In this document: positions 1 through 9,499 of the stretch, piece after piece
How the letters are laid out: each line of letters starts with the position of its first letter
Numbering within the stretch: the first letter of the stretch is position 1
Assembly (NCBI GenBank): GCA_032718475.1
Contig: JAUCBJ010008610.1
Location: 1 to 55,273 of the forward strand
DNA length: 55,273 nt
From: Nemertoderma westbladi
Taxonomy: Eukaryota > Xenacoelomorpha > Nemertodermatida > Nemertodermatidae
Reading direction: 5' to 3'
The notes under the pieces: model-generated
Told to the model about the DNA's origin: nothing
Seen by the model: the letters and a program-made list of their open reading frames with translations, nothing else
The model's database searches: none
Translations under genes and position numbers: made by a program

Positions 1-155
1 GCCTTGAAGATGCGGATGATCTAGCAAATGTCATGGGTGATAGGGAGTTGTGGCGGTGCAATTTTGTTGACAAGCCGGCACAGCATTCTTAAAAATGCAG
101 CTGCAATGCAGCATGCCGATCCTAGTAGTAGTAGTAGTAGTAGTATTTATGTATG
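1..155 (+). mobile_element. 3' end of an RTE-like LINE (5'-truncated at window edge)
   Basis: This stretch is nearly identical to the 3' ends of the copies at 28880-29005 and 52240-52380. It encodes the last residues of the same polyprotein (…VMGDRELWRCNFVDKPAQHS then stop), followed by the family's short 3' UTR rich in TGCAGC words and a (TAG)n tail at about 120-144. It lies in the USP7 intron just upstream of the exon at 192. The copy runs off the left edge of the window, so its 5' extent is unknown. Confidence 0.9.
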
Positions 156-191
156 TGTTAACAATAATTATTATAAATCATTATTTTACAG

Positions 192-413
192 GAGCGTACA
201 TGAAAGACAACAATACGAGTTGCCGTATGCGCATGACTACTTTCAGGAAGTTTTAAACCGTTGTGAATTCCTATTAGTTACGAAGGACCAACCAGAGGAC
301 ACTGGGGTACCTGTGCCATTACTCCTTAATATGGACTATAAACAAATCGCGAAGGCAATCGGTGCTAAACTCAATGCTGATCCACGGAGGTTGCAGTTCT
401 TTAGAGCTCATCA
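192..413 (+). CDS. USP7: USP7 (HAUSP) deubiquitinase, C-terminal region, first of six exons in the window
   Basis: USP7 is a nuclear ubiquitin-specific protease acting on p53/MDM2, PCNA-related and chromatin substrates. Its C-terminal ubiquitin-like (HUBL) domains and tail activate the catalytic domain. This exon reads SVHERQQYELPYAHDY… to …DPRRLQFFRAH, matching the USP7 HUBL segment that ends DPxxLQFF in animals. The acceptor is TTTTACAG at 184-191 and the donor is CA|GTAAGT at 414. The exon begins with the last base of a codon and ends after two bases; the next exon at 14384 completes a His codon and continues LRDGPG, as in the known family sequence. The catalytic domain lies upstream, outside the window. 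Identity rests on the concatenated exons; residue similarity of this exon alone is moderate. Confidence 0.85.
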
Positions 414-2143
414 GTAAGTTTGTACTGCAGTTCTCTAGAGATCATCAGTAAGTTGTGAGCTGCAGTTCTTTAGAGCTTATCAGTAAGTTGTGAGCTGCAG
501 TTCTTTAGAGCTCATCAGTAAGTTGTGTGCTGCAGTTCTCTAGAGCTTATCAGTAAGTTGTGTGCTGTAGTTCTTTAGAGCTTATCAGTAAGTTGTGTGC
601 TGTAGTTCTTTAGAGCTCAGCAGTAAGTTGTGTGCTGTAGTTCTTTAGAGCTTATCAGTAAGTTGTGTGCTGCAGTTTTTAGAGCTCATCAGTAAGTTCT
701 GTACTGCAATTCTTGAGATCTTATCAGTAAGTTGTGTGCTGTAGTTCTTTAGAGCTCAGCAGTAAGTTGTGTGCTGCAGTTCTTTAGAGCTCATCAGTAA
801 GTTCTGTACTGCAGTTCTTTAGAGCTTATCAGTAAGTTGTGTGCAGTAGTTCTTTAGAGCTCAGCAGTAAGTTCTGTACTGCAGTTCTTTAGAGCTTATC
901 AGTAAGTTGTGTGCTGTAGTTCTTTAGAGCTCAGCAGAAAGTTGTGTGCTGCAGTTCTTTAGAGCTCATCAGTAAGTTCTGTACTGCAGTTCTTTAGAGC
1001 TTATCAGTAAGTTGTGTGCTGTAGTTCTTTAGAGCTTATCAGTAAGTTGTGTGCTGTAGTTCTTTAGAGCTTATCAGTAAGTTCTGTACTGCAGTTCTTT
1101 AGAGCTTATCAGTAAGTTGTGTGCTGTAGTTCTTTAGAGCTCAGCAGAAAGTTGTGTGCTGCAGTTCTTTAGAGCTCATCAGTAAGTTCTGTACTGCAGT
1201 TCTTTAGAGCTTATCAGTAAGTTGTGTGCTGTAGTTCTTTAGAGCTTATCAGTAAGTTGTGTGCTGCAGTTTTTAGAGCTCATCAGTAAGTTCTGTACTG
1301 CAATTCTTGAGATTCTTATCAGTAAGTTGTGTGCTGTAATTCTTTAGAGCTCAGCAGTAAGTTGTGTGCTGCAGTTCTTTAGAGCTCATCAGTAAGTTCT
1401 GTACTGCAGTTCTTTAGAGCTTAACATTAAGTTGTGTGCAGTAGTTCTTTAGAGCTCAGCAGTAAGTTCTGTACTGCAGTTCTTTAGAGCTTATCAGTAA
1501 GTTGTGTGCTGTAGTTCTTTAGAGCTTATCAGTAAGTTGTGTGCAGTAGTTCTTTAGAGCTCAGCAGTAAGTTGTGTGCTGTAGTTCTTTAGAGCTTATC
1601 AGTAAGTTGTGTGCAGTAGTTCTTTAGAGCTCAGCAGAAAGTTGTGTGCTGCAGTTCTTTAGAGCTCATCAGTAAGTTCTGTACTGCAGTTCTTTAGAGC
1701 TTATCAGTAAGTTGTGTGCTGTAGTTCTTTAGAGCTTATCAGTAAGTTGTGTGCAGTAGTTCTTTAGAGCTCAGCAGTAAGTTCTGTACTGCAGTTCTTT
1801 AGAGCTTATCAGTAAGTTGTGTACTGTTTAGAGCTCAGCAGAAATTTGTGTGCTGCAGTTCTTTAGAGCTCATCAGTAAGTTCTGTACTGCAGTTCTTTA
1901 GAGCTTATCAGTAAGTTGTGTGCTGTAGTTCTTTAGAGCTTATCAGTAAGTTGTGTGCTGTAGTTCTTTAGAGCTCAGCAGTAAGTTGTGTGCTGCAGTT
2001 CTTTAGAGCTCATCAGTAAGTTATGTACTGCAGTTCTTTAGAGCTCATCAGTAAGTTGTGTGCTGCAGTTCTTTAGAGCTCATCAGTAAGTTCTGTACTG
2101 CAGTTCTTTAGAGCTCATCAGTAAGTTGTGTGCTGCATAATCA
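393..2143 (+). repeat. 35-bp minisatellite built from the USP7 exon end and its 5' splice site
   Basis: About 50 tandem units of 35 bp. Each unit contains TGCAGTTCTTTAGAGCTCAT followed by CAGTAAGTT, which is the last ~22 coding bases of the exon at 192-413 plus its donor GTAAGT. Variants alternate GTTGTGTGCTGTAG and GTTCTGTACTGCAG spacers and form a higher-order pattern. The array starts at the genuine exon-intron border without a break, so the first unit is the real splice site. Most units keep an intact GTAAGT. The 2144-2381 stretch after it is plain AT-rich DNA. Confidence 0.95.
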
Positions 2144-2381
2144 TTAACACATGTTTAATGATCACACTCGGGGCAGAACTATAAAATGGAATAATTTTTA
2201 CTAAATTATGATGAATTGTTTTATGTTATAAACAATTCAGTGAGGTAACTGACCTCAGAAAATTTCGGAATTAAAATAGACTATATTTTCACTTTCATTA
2301 TAATATCAATCTCATATATTTATTATTTAATAGCGAGTAATAATAATAATATATTGACAATATATCATTACAGTAGTATGA

Positions 2382-2631
2382 TTACGATGAAGTTTTAAAC
2401 TTAGGAATATTTATTCCCGCTTTCATTAAACAGACTGCACTCATACAGTATATTGGGTTCACTGATCCTAATTGGGGCTTCTCGTATCCTAGCAACGAGA
2501 GACCAGCTATACCGAACAGTGTGTGGAAGGGGTCCGGCATGTCTCCAGGTCTGTCGCTAAAACCCCCAGTCTCGAAATCTTGACAAGCTAATATGTACTT
2601 CTTCAGTTTTGGTTTGGAAATCCAGTGTAGT
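2382..2631 (-). CDS. RABGGTB: Rab geranylgeranyltransferase beta subunit, exon 3 (C-terminus)
   Basis: Last exon of RABGGTB. It follows acceptor CTACAG and begins by completing an Arg codon split from exon 2, then reads [35 protein letters not shown] and GLSLLG, ending in a TAG/TAA-class stop at 2382. It holds the third zinc ligand (His in DPFHTLFG, residue ~288 of the assembled protein). The final residues after NPIYCM are divergent, as they are between animal orthologues. The assembled three-exon protein is about 334 residues, close to the 331 of the human protein. Confidence 0.93.
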
Positions 2632-2940
2632 CTGTAGAAATAATAATAACAGTAGCACCAGTAGAAACAGTGTAGCAATATAATTCTGGTAATTATTATT
2701 ATTTACAGTTATTAGCAGTATTTAGCAGTATTTACAGACTAAAATGCAATACGTTTATTTATTGCTGCATTGACAATATGTGCATTGTGATTGGACAACG
2801 CAAATAACCTTCTGGGGGTGGCGGGGTTTTCAAATAGCTTCCAGTGATCGTGGTTTTTGTTCACCAGTAGATTAGGCCTACTGATGATCAGATCAGACTT
2901 TGAATTCAATAGGCCTGCCTGCACGGCCGCACGGGGGTGT

Positions 2941-3045
2941 TTGAAAAAGGTGGACTGGACACAGAAAACATGGACAACGGACAGACCAATCAGAAACGTA
3001 TTATGTAAAGCAGTTTGTAGCAATTGGTCTGTCCACCTTTTTCAA
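2941..3045. mobile_element. Short palindromic MITE, copy 1
   Basis: About 105 bp bounded by TTGAAAAAGGTGGAC and its inverted complement GTCCACCTTTTTCAA. It contains GACCAATCAGA (a CCAAT box). Two sibling copies lie within 1.2 kb, all in RABGGTB intron 2. Confidence 0.75.
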
Positions 3046-3087
3046 GTTTCGCTTTCTTAGTTACATAATTGGGAATAAGATGTGTGT

Positions 3088-3199
3088 TTGAAAAAGGTGG
3101 ACTGGACACATGCACAAAAAACATAGATAATAGTCTGACCAATCAGAAACGTATTAAAGCAATGCTATTTATTAGTGATTGGACTGTCCACCTTTTTCA
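3088..3199. mobile_element. Short palindromic MITE, copy 2
   Basis: Same inverted termini (TTGAAAAAGGTGGAC / GTCCACCTTTTTCA) and the same internal GACCAATCAGAAACG word as copy 1, with a different spacer. It sits 42 bp after copy 1 in the same orientation. Confidence 0.75.
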
Positions 3200-3227
3200 G
3201 GTTTCAATTATCTATCTATAATAATGG

Positions 3228-3265
3228 GCATGCTGGAAGCAGCTGCATTAAGAATGCTGCCGGTG
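3228..3265 (-). mobile_element. Diverged RTE-like LINE 3' tail
   Basis: GGGCATGCTGG…GCAGCTGCATTAAGAATGCTG resembles the reverse complement of the RTE 3' terminus seen at 44130-44190, with small deletions. It is followed by a poly(C) run at 3282-3297. Weak because it is so short. Confidence 0.45.
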
Positions 3266-4012
3266 TCCTAGGCGTATCTACCCCCCCCCCCCCCCCGCCC
3301 CCACCGATTGCCCCCCTATAGACTTACAGCATAGGCTAATAATAGTAGGTCTAGCGTACCGTACAGCACTTTAACTTGGATTTATTGGTTTATTTTTGTG
3401 GTTGGGTTAGTTGGTCAGGCCCAAACCCTAATTAAAACTGTCATTAGTAACCCTATAACCTTAAAGTCCCGATGCTCTAATCTAAGAATTTTTGTGGAAT
3501 TTAGGGTCCAAAATATTTAAGGTTGGGGTTACATGACAGTTTTAATTAAGGTTTTGGGCTTCCATTTCCACTTTGAATTAGGGTTTCGGACCGCCACTCC
3601 CAAAATATGGGGACTTATTTACCTCCCTCGCTGCGCTCGGTCGTTTAATAACAGATCTCGGGATGAACGGTAAATACAGCATAATATATTTCCCTCTCAG
3701 TACAATAGGTAGTTATTATAATTAACTTCATAATGTAATGAGTTAGAATATTGACGTTCCAATATTGATGCTAAAGCTAAGGCTCAGCTCACAGACTTCG
3801 TGGCTCGCCCCATATTATTGAACTAGGCCTATTTCGACAACTTCGGTTGGTCACAGTCAGACAGTAAGTATGGGATAATAATAACAATAATATTCCATAA
3901 AAACCTTCTGAAATTTTTTGAAAAACGTGGACAGAGCTGCTATAATGTGCAAATCAATCTGATTGGTCAATTCATTGCCTGTTCTTTCTCAACCCAGTCA
4001 CCTTATTCAAAT

Positions 4013-4125
4013 TTGAAAAAGGTGGACAACAAAGCTGAAAAAGGTGGACTTGCTGTGTGACGCAAATCGCCCGTGATTGGTCTGTCCATTGTCCATGTTT
4101 TCTGTGTCCAGTCCACCTTTTTCAA
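4013..4125. mobile_element. Short palindromic MITE, copy 3 (inverted relative to copies 1-2)
   Basis: TTGAAAAAGGTGGAC at the left and GTCCACCTTTTTCAA at the right, with the TGTCCATGTTTTCTGTGTCC arm equivalent to copy 1 in reverse. An extra AAAAAGGTGGAC lies inside, suggesting a nested or duplicated terminus. A related fragment (TTTTTGAAAAACGTGGAC) lies near 3916. The copy ends about 310 bp before the TRMT112 start codon. Confidence 0.7.
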
Positions 4126-4438
4126 ACACCCGCCGCACGGGGCCTCCCTCAGTCTGACATTTTGACTATTACGCACGGTGTATTTACATTTTTTTATGAT
4201 TTCTTGCATTACACATAATGTAGGTTGTAGCTATATGGAGGCAGATACGTTTAATGAGCGTATTAGTAGCTAGGTAGGCAAAAGCCCTAAGCTGTACCCT
4301 ATACGCCTGTAGTCCTAACTAGCATATCTCTGTACGGTGACGGTAGTGCCGGTACAATAAAGATAGCCTATCCTATATCAATTCCTATTGGAATTGAATT
4401 GTAACTCAACAACTGTTCAATTATTAAAGTTTCTGACA

Positions 4439-4954
4439 ATGAAACTTATAACTCATAACATGTTGACCTCCAATGTTCGCGCTGCCAATCACGCGTTCCC
4501 TTTACGAATTGAGGCGACGGTAGTCGAGCGGAGAGCGAGGGAGTTCAACGGGGAGTTCATTGCGAGAATGATACCGAAACTGGAGTGGGGAGCGTTGGTG
4601 TCAGCGGTGGGATGGGTGAAACCGTTATTGGGGCGGAGGGGAGCTGGGGACCAAAGGATGGAAGAGGGGGTTGGGGAGGGGGGTATAGCCGAGTCGGGAG
4701 ATATAGCTGAGTCGGGAAATATAGCTGAGTCGGGAGATATAGCCGCGTCGGGAGATAGTGGCGAGGTTTCCGAACTCGTTGTTCCTCCGGAAGTTGTTAC
4801 GGATTACGAGAAGGACGACACCTTCCTCCGAGCGGCCCACACGGCTCTACTGGAAATCGAAGTTCTCGAAGGTAAACTCATCTGCCCCGTTACAGGTAGG
4901 GAGTATCCAATCTCTAAGGGAATTCCTAACATGTTGATTGGAGAAGATGAATGA
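4439..4954 (+). CDS. TRMT112: TRMT112-like methyltransferase activator, with an unusual internal insertion
   Basis: TRMT112 is the small shared activator of several methyltransferases (in animals HEMK2/N6AMT1, ALKBH8, BUD23/WBSCR22, TRMT11 and METTL5). The start is placed at MKLITHNMLTSNVR, the conserved family N-terminus, rather than an ATG 51 bp upstream. Hallmarks are FNGEFIARMIPKLEW (about residues 36-50) and LEIEVLEGKLICP with GREYPISKGIPNML near the end. The protein is 171 residues; the family is normally about 125. The excess is a Gly/Glu/Ser-rich insertion at about residues 65-108 containing hexapeptide repeats. The CDS has no intron. It lies on the strand opposite to RABGGTB, inside that gene's second intron, and both lie within a USP7 intron. 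A polyadenylation signal AATAAA follows near 5393. Confidence 0.92.
   Translation: MKLITHNMLTSNVRAANHAFPLRIEATVVERRAREFNGEFIARMIPKLEWGALVSAVGWVKPLLGRRGAGDQRMEEGVGEGGIAESGDIAESGNIAESGDIAASGDSGEVSELVVPPEVVTDYEKDDTFLRAAHTALLEIEVLEGKLICPVTGREYPISKGIPNMLIGEDE
4680..4762 (+). repeat. 18-bp coding repeat inside TRMT112
   Basis: About four and a half in-frame copies of an 18-bp unit encode GIAES GDIAES GNIAES GDIAAS GD, about residues 82-107 of the TRMT112 product. The unit is a multiple of three, so copy-number change keeps the frame. It lies in the loop between the two halves of the conserved fold. Confidence 0.9.
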
Positions 4955-6368
4955 CTGACATTGTTTGTTACTGAGGGAATGGAAGACCAGATAGGGAAGG
5001 AGTAGTAGAGTACGTACGGTGGTGGTTTTCGACCACGTTCTCTGCGATATTCAATCTCAGGTGTAAATCACCGCCACAGGGCATAGTTGCTTGTCTAACT
5101 TAACCTGGAAGATAACAGCGAGCTGACACCTGGCAAATGTTGGCTAGTCAGGTATCCATCCTCTGATCCATAACTGTCGGCGGGTAAACGAACCAGAGGA
5201 TTTTCAGATCTTAAAACAGATGGTTCCATAAACCGCTCAAGCATTTCCCCTTTCTTTCTGACTTTGATTGAACAATATTGTAATCCATGAGATACATGGA
5301 TACAACAAATTGTATTCATGAGCCAAGGTAGCAAAGGTAGTACTTTTCCTAATTGTTTTGGCAACTTTATTTACCCTTGAGTCCAGAAAAAAAAAATAAA
5401 GTTAATTTAACTTAAAAAAAATAAAAATATAAGGCTGAAAAAAAAAAAGCAGAAAAAGGCATAAAATCACCACCATACGTTATTACCTTCCTTTATTCAC
5501 GAATATAACAACCTACCAGGATTCATAACAGCTTTTGGTGGAGAGTATTGGACATTACGAACTTATAGATACTGAACTATCATTAACTGTTCTAGTGAAC
5601 TATTAACTCAACTCCCAAGTAATGTGTTTAGATTGGTAATCTTTTAAATTCTAGAAAGAATTTAGTGCAGTGTTTGTTGAATTGTTACGCGGCTGAAAAT
5701 TGTGCTTTAATTGTTAAAGATACAAAAATGGTACAAAAGGTACAAAAATACATTAATGAATTACAAAATGACATCTAAACCGGTCGACAATTACACCTAC
5801 AGTACCTAATTCGGACCAATTTGTGCTTAGCTATCCTCGATGCTAACAACATTAGTTACATCGGCCGGAACTATATTTAATGATAATGAAATTCACAAAT
5901 AAGATGGCAAGATCCATCCACGAGGCCACAGCTTCTAGATGATTAATGACTATTCTCTAACCAAAACAATAAACGAGATCACACAATTTACTGTTAAATC
6001 AGCTGTTATTTGCGTAAATAGATGAACGTAAAAGACGAGCTTAAATAAAACTGATGATTTGATTGGGTCTCGCCAATCCTAATGGAATGAGTAATGGGTA
6101 AAGTTTAATAAAAAAGGTTTCCACAAAATCCCATTTAAATTAAATATATGATATTGTACTGAAATACTGATCTCTTTAAAAAATAAATGTTTTCCGGTGT
6201 ATTTATTTTGATTTGATTCGATTCCATTCAATTTCTCAAACGCAATATATTGAAAACTATTAGATGAAATAAGCAATATTTGGACTTATTATTCTGTTTA
6301 GTAAACAATTAATTAATTGAAATTAAAATTAACAAGATTTGTAGAACTTATATTTTAATTGAACTCAC
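4955..6368. other. TRMT112 3' flank and rest of RABGGTB intron 2; no gene seen
   Basis: AT-rich sequence with A-rich tracts near 5389-5450 (including AATAAA) and no convincing coding signal on either strand. It ends at the RABGGTB exon 2 donor (GTGAGT on the minus strand, 6368-6363). Confidence 0.6.
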
Positions 6369-6790
6369 CTGTTGAGTATCTTTAAGGAAGCGAGCACCCA
6401 CCAGGAGTAACAAACGTCCGGGAGTTTCTCTGGCCGACCATTAAGACCACCGGACGGAAGTTGTCTCTCGCACAACCACCAACCCAACCTGTCACTGTCC
6501 ACCAACCCCAGTCTCCCTAGCAACCCCAGGGTCCCCAACGCGCAGTAGACCTGCCCGGCGTGGGTCTCGGACCCCGGTCGCACACCGAATCCTCCGTCGA
6601 AGTTCCCCGAAGCCATCATGAAGGCCACGGTTCTCTCGAGATCGATCGCGTCGAGTCTCCTCAGTAGCGAGAGAGCCGCGACAGCGCAGAAGGTAAACCG
6701 GGTGTCCACCTCGCCCCATCGGTCCCCAGTGAACGATCCGTCCTCACGTTGGAGAGAAGCGATGTGGTTGACGCAGGATTCCTGGTCCAT
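6369..6790 (-). CDS. RABGGTB: Rab geranylgeranyltransferase beta subunit, exon 2
   Basis: Central exon of the catalytic beta subunit, which with RABGGTA and Rab escort protein adds geranylgeranyl groups to Rab C-terminal cysteines. It carries prenyltransferase beta repeats: [40 protein letters not shown] and [20 protein letters not shown], then [16 protein letters not shown]. Asp and Cys of PDVCYSWW (residues ~236 and ~238) are the expected zinc ligands. The acceptor is at 6792-6791 (TTCTTACAG) and the donor GTGAGT at 6368. It is 422 bp, entering at phase 0 and leaving at phase 2, consistent with exons 1 and 3. The wording matches RABGGTB rather than PGGT1B or FNTB. Confidence 0.95.
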
Positions 6791-7013
6791 CTGTAAGAAT
6801 AAAGTCGCGATCACAGCTGGGTTAATCAATAAAACAACAAACAGTTCCATTTACACTTGCAGTTAAATTTTTAGTCATAACAATGATTATCAGTTGTGGT
6901 TGTGTTGGTGTAATTGTAATGTTTATGTTTACACGGGAGTGAAGACAGTAAGACTTCCTCCATGTTCTTAATTGACCTCTGAAGTGAATTCAGTTAAGTT
7001 AATCCGTACTTAC

Positions 7014-7346
7014 CTCATCTACTGCATCGAATGTTATTAGTATCTGAATGGCACTGAGAGTGGATAGAAGATGTGGATCGTGTCCGGTACATGGTCTGAA
7101 CGCTCCACCAGCAGTTTGGCAACTTTTTACGAACTCAATGATAGCTGATCTGTCCATCTTGTCTAAGGCTCCCATTAATTCCATTACTGTGACGCACCAA
7201 TAAACCCCGCTCATCCGTAGATATTCTGTCATCGTGTACTCGTATTCATTCTCTTTCGAACTGTATTTTTGTATGAAGTCTATATGTTGGTCCAGTAATA
7301 GACGCTCCGGAAGATTTTCACCCAACTTTATGTCTTTAACATTCAT
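7014..7346 (-). CDS. RABGGTB: Rab geranylgeranyltransferase beta subunit, exon 1 (N-terminus)
   Basis: Begins MNVKDIKLGENLPERLLLDQ and includes EYTMTEYLRMSGVYWCVTVM and HDPHLLSTLSAIQIL, all characteristic of the RABGGTB N-terminus. It is 333 bp ending in phase 0 at GATGAG|GTAAGT. The usual GG of the family's first beta repeat is present as TAGGAFRP. The start codon lies 258 bp from the OXA1L start on the other strand. With exons 2 and 3 it gives one uninterrupted ~334-residue protein with all three zinc ligands, so the gene looks functional. Confidence 0.95.
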
Positions 7347-7604
7347 TTCTCGCTCTACGTTTCCACAATATATTGCACTATAATTATATAAATAGTACCG
7401 GTACAGCGATAGGCCTACATCATTGTTGATTTAAAGTAAGTGTTTACATTATCAGATTGCGATTTGCGCGAACTGCGAATAGGCCTATTGGTATCATAAT
7501 CATATATTCTGTGTTTTATTTCGGTTTATTGATGTTTATTAAGAACGTATTGCCGAGTTGTCTTGTAGTGTTGATGAATAGAATCCAACTATAAATCAAA
7601 GAAC
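7347..7604. promoter_or_regulatory. Shared head-to-head promoter region, RABGGTB / OXA1L
   Basis: Only 258 bp separate the two divergent start codons, so both core promoters and 5' UTRs must lie here or in an upstream untranslated exon. No clear TATA box pairs with either gene. Bidirectional promoters are common for housekeeping genes. This is inferred from spacing only. Confidence 0.5.
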
Positions 7605-8963
7605 ATGAGACTTTTGTATTTGTGTAACAGAAAGAGTCAAGTCGGTATCTTCAACATTAGTAGATCGACGACAACGACCAGAATATTGGGTTCATCGCAT
7701 CTTCCATTGCTACGTAGCGCACGGCACACGAGCGACCTTGTCGCACAGACAGCACTGCGGATCCCTGTAGATACAGTAACATTAACTCCTATACAGCAAT
7801 GGCCTACTGGTAGCGGACCTACTGTAGACTCTCTGGCATCCACCTTAGGGGAGGGATCTCTTTCCTCTATGGGTCTGTGCAGTTGGTTCCCAAGCGGTTG
7901 GGTACAGGGGATTCTAGAACAGTTACATATCACCTTGGGACTACCATGGTGGGGATCGATATTGGTATACACTGTGATTCTCAGACTTTGTTTGACTCCT
8001 CTAATGATAAAAAACCAAAAAACCTCCGCGATTTTTCATAACATTAGCCCTGAGTACATGAAATCTATGAAGCTATTGAGCGCCTCGAAAGCCTCAGATG
8101 ATGTTGCCGGCCAACAGCAAGCCCAATTGGATATGTGGTACATCCAGAAAATAAGTGGCTTCAGCTGGAAACAAAGGATTTGGCCTGTCCTTATCCAAGC
8201 TCCTATATTTGTTTCAACTCTCACGGGTTTGCGTGGAATGGCCAACCTTCCCGTAATCTCTATGCAGACAGGCGGCGCCTTGTGGTGTCTAGATTTAACT
8301 ATGCCGGACCCATATTACCTTCTCCCGCTGGGAGTAGCAGTTACTCTGTGGGTAGTCATGGAGATAGGTAGCGAGACAGGCATGGAAACGAAAAACGCTT
8401 CTCCGATGGTTAAATATTTTATGCGCGTTATACCAGTTGGCGTAGCGGTAGCTATGTCTTTTAACTCCAGCGCCTTGTGTTTGTACTGGTTTATAAGCAA
8501 CTTAATATCGTCCACACAAGGTTTAATTATCCGACGCAATAGGAAATATTTTAATATACCGGAAAGAATTCAGCGCGCGCCTGCAGCAGGAACAGATAGC
8601 GAGGTTAGTAAGAAAACCAAAAAGAAGGAGAAACCGATCCAGGAATCAGGATTTACTAGCCGTTCCGGGTTCGGTAGACCCATACGGGATGTGTACGCAG
8701 CGGGTAAGAGTTGGATATCTGGGATACGAGATATGGGAAGGAAAAAGCAAATGGACAAAATAAAAGCGAAACTCAAACAGCAGAAGTTACGTAAACAAGC
8801 TGAAGGAGATGGGAGCAGTACTATACCGGTGACTCTACCGTTTAATCCTATAGAATCTTCGCCTACCTACAAGGATATGTTGGCTAAACGCAGTAGGCCT
8901 GGGGGAACCAATCCGGTGGCTCAAACTAAACCGAAGCGGATCGGCATTGGCGGGTGGTATTAA
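7605..8963 (+). CDS. OXA1L: OXA1L mitochondrial inner-membrane insertase
   Basis: OXA1L inserts mitochondrially made and some imported proteins into the inner membrane and binds the mitoribosome through its C-terminal tail. The 452-residue product starts with an Arg/Ser/Thr-rich segment poor in acidic residues, as expected of a mitochondrial presequence. The YidC/Oxa1 core begins near residue 105 with LGLPWWGSILVYTVILRLCL and continues with VLIQAPIFVSTLTGLRGMAN, MQTGGALWCLDLTMPDPYYL and LCLYWFISNLISS. The tail after residue ~330 is strongly basic (KKTKKKEKP, KQMDKIKAKLKQQKLRKQ). The whole CDS is one exon. AATAAA-type signals follow at about 9008-9020. It lies inside the USP7 intron in the same orientation as USP7. 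Confidence 0.95.
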   Translation: MRLLYLCNRKSQVGIFNISRSTTTTRILGSSHLPLLRSARHTSDLVAQTALRIPVDTVTLTPIQQWPTGSGPTVDSLASTLGEGSLSSMGLCSWFPSGWVQGILEQLHITLGLPWWGSILVYTVILRLCLTPLMIKNQKTSAIFHNISPEYMKSMKLLSASKASDDVAGQQQAQLDMWYIQKISGFSWKQRIWPVLIQAPIFVSTLTGLRGMANLPVISMQTGGALWCLDLTMPDPYYLLPLGVAVTLWVVMEIGSETGMETKNASPMVKYFMRVIPVGVAVAMSFNSSALCLYWFISNLISSTQGLIIRRNRKYFNIPERIQRAPAAGTDSEVSKKTKKKEKPIQESGFTSRSGFGRPIRDVYAAGKSWISGIRDMGRKKQMDKIKAKLKQQKLRKQAEGDGSSTIPVTLPFNPIESSPTYKDMLAKRSRPGGTNPVAQTKPKRIGIGGWY

Positions 8964-9099
8964 TACTGGAATCTTTGTAGTCATATTTGCTTCGTCCTCA
9001 ATATAGTTAATAAATAATAAATATGCGTACATTGTACATAATAAAAACTATTTGTTTATTCTTATGGCCAGGCCATATTTTCGTAGCTGTTATATCCGT

Positions 9100-9335
9100 T
9101 AATTATATAAACTCGGGGGGCGGGGGACATTCGACGCAATTAAAATTCATCACTCCGGGTGAAATTCGACGCAAATAACAGCTGATTACTCCCAAGTGTA
9201 AAACTGCAACCTGTTCTATTGACTTTGTTTGTTGTTTTGGCTAGAGTAGCGTGCCACTGTAACCTGCTCATTTCCCTAAATTGAGAATTTAACATTGAGG
9301 CGGGATATTAATTCGCCGAGATGGGATTTACGTCA
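9100..9335 (+). repeat. Dispersed repeat (AACAGCTGATTA / GATATTAATTCGCC family), copy 1
   Basis: Contains AAATAACAGCTGATTACTC, a GTTTGTTGTTTTGGCTAGAG segment, CGTGCCACTGTAACCTGCTC and ATTGAGGCGGGATATTAATT. The same ordered words recur at 10190-10520, 26290-26400, 46060-46215 and in part at 47975-48060. Class unknown; likely a non-autonomous transposon. Confidence 0.75.
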
Positions 9336-9499
9336 AGCTAAAGATTGAAAGGAAAAATTGAAAAAACCCATGTTTTTTTGTAAATTTTCATTAAAAATAT
9401 GGGGAAATATTATCAAATTAAGAAAAGTGCGTGAAATTAATTGAAGCCTATGAAATTATCTTTCATATAAATCAAAAATTGCAAAAAACGGTTAAGAAA

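Noticed and set aside
393-2143. Array units as a chain of real 17-nt micro-exons
   Set aside because: The 'introns' between them would be only 18 nt, too short to splice consecutively; only alternative donor choice remains plausible.
2382-7346. Identification as PGGT1B (GGTase-I beta) or FNTB
   Set aside because: The run [33 protein letters not shown] and the ~334-residue length fit RABGGTB; GGTase-I and FTase beta subunits differ here.
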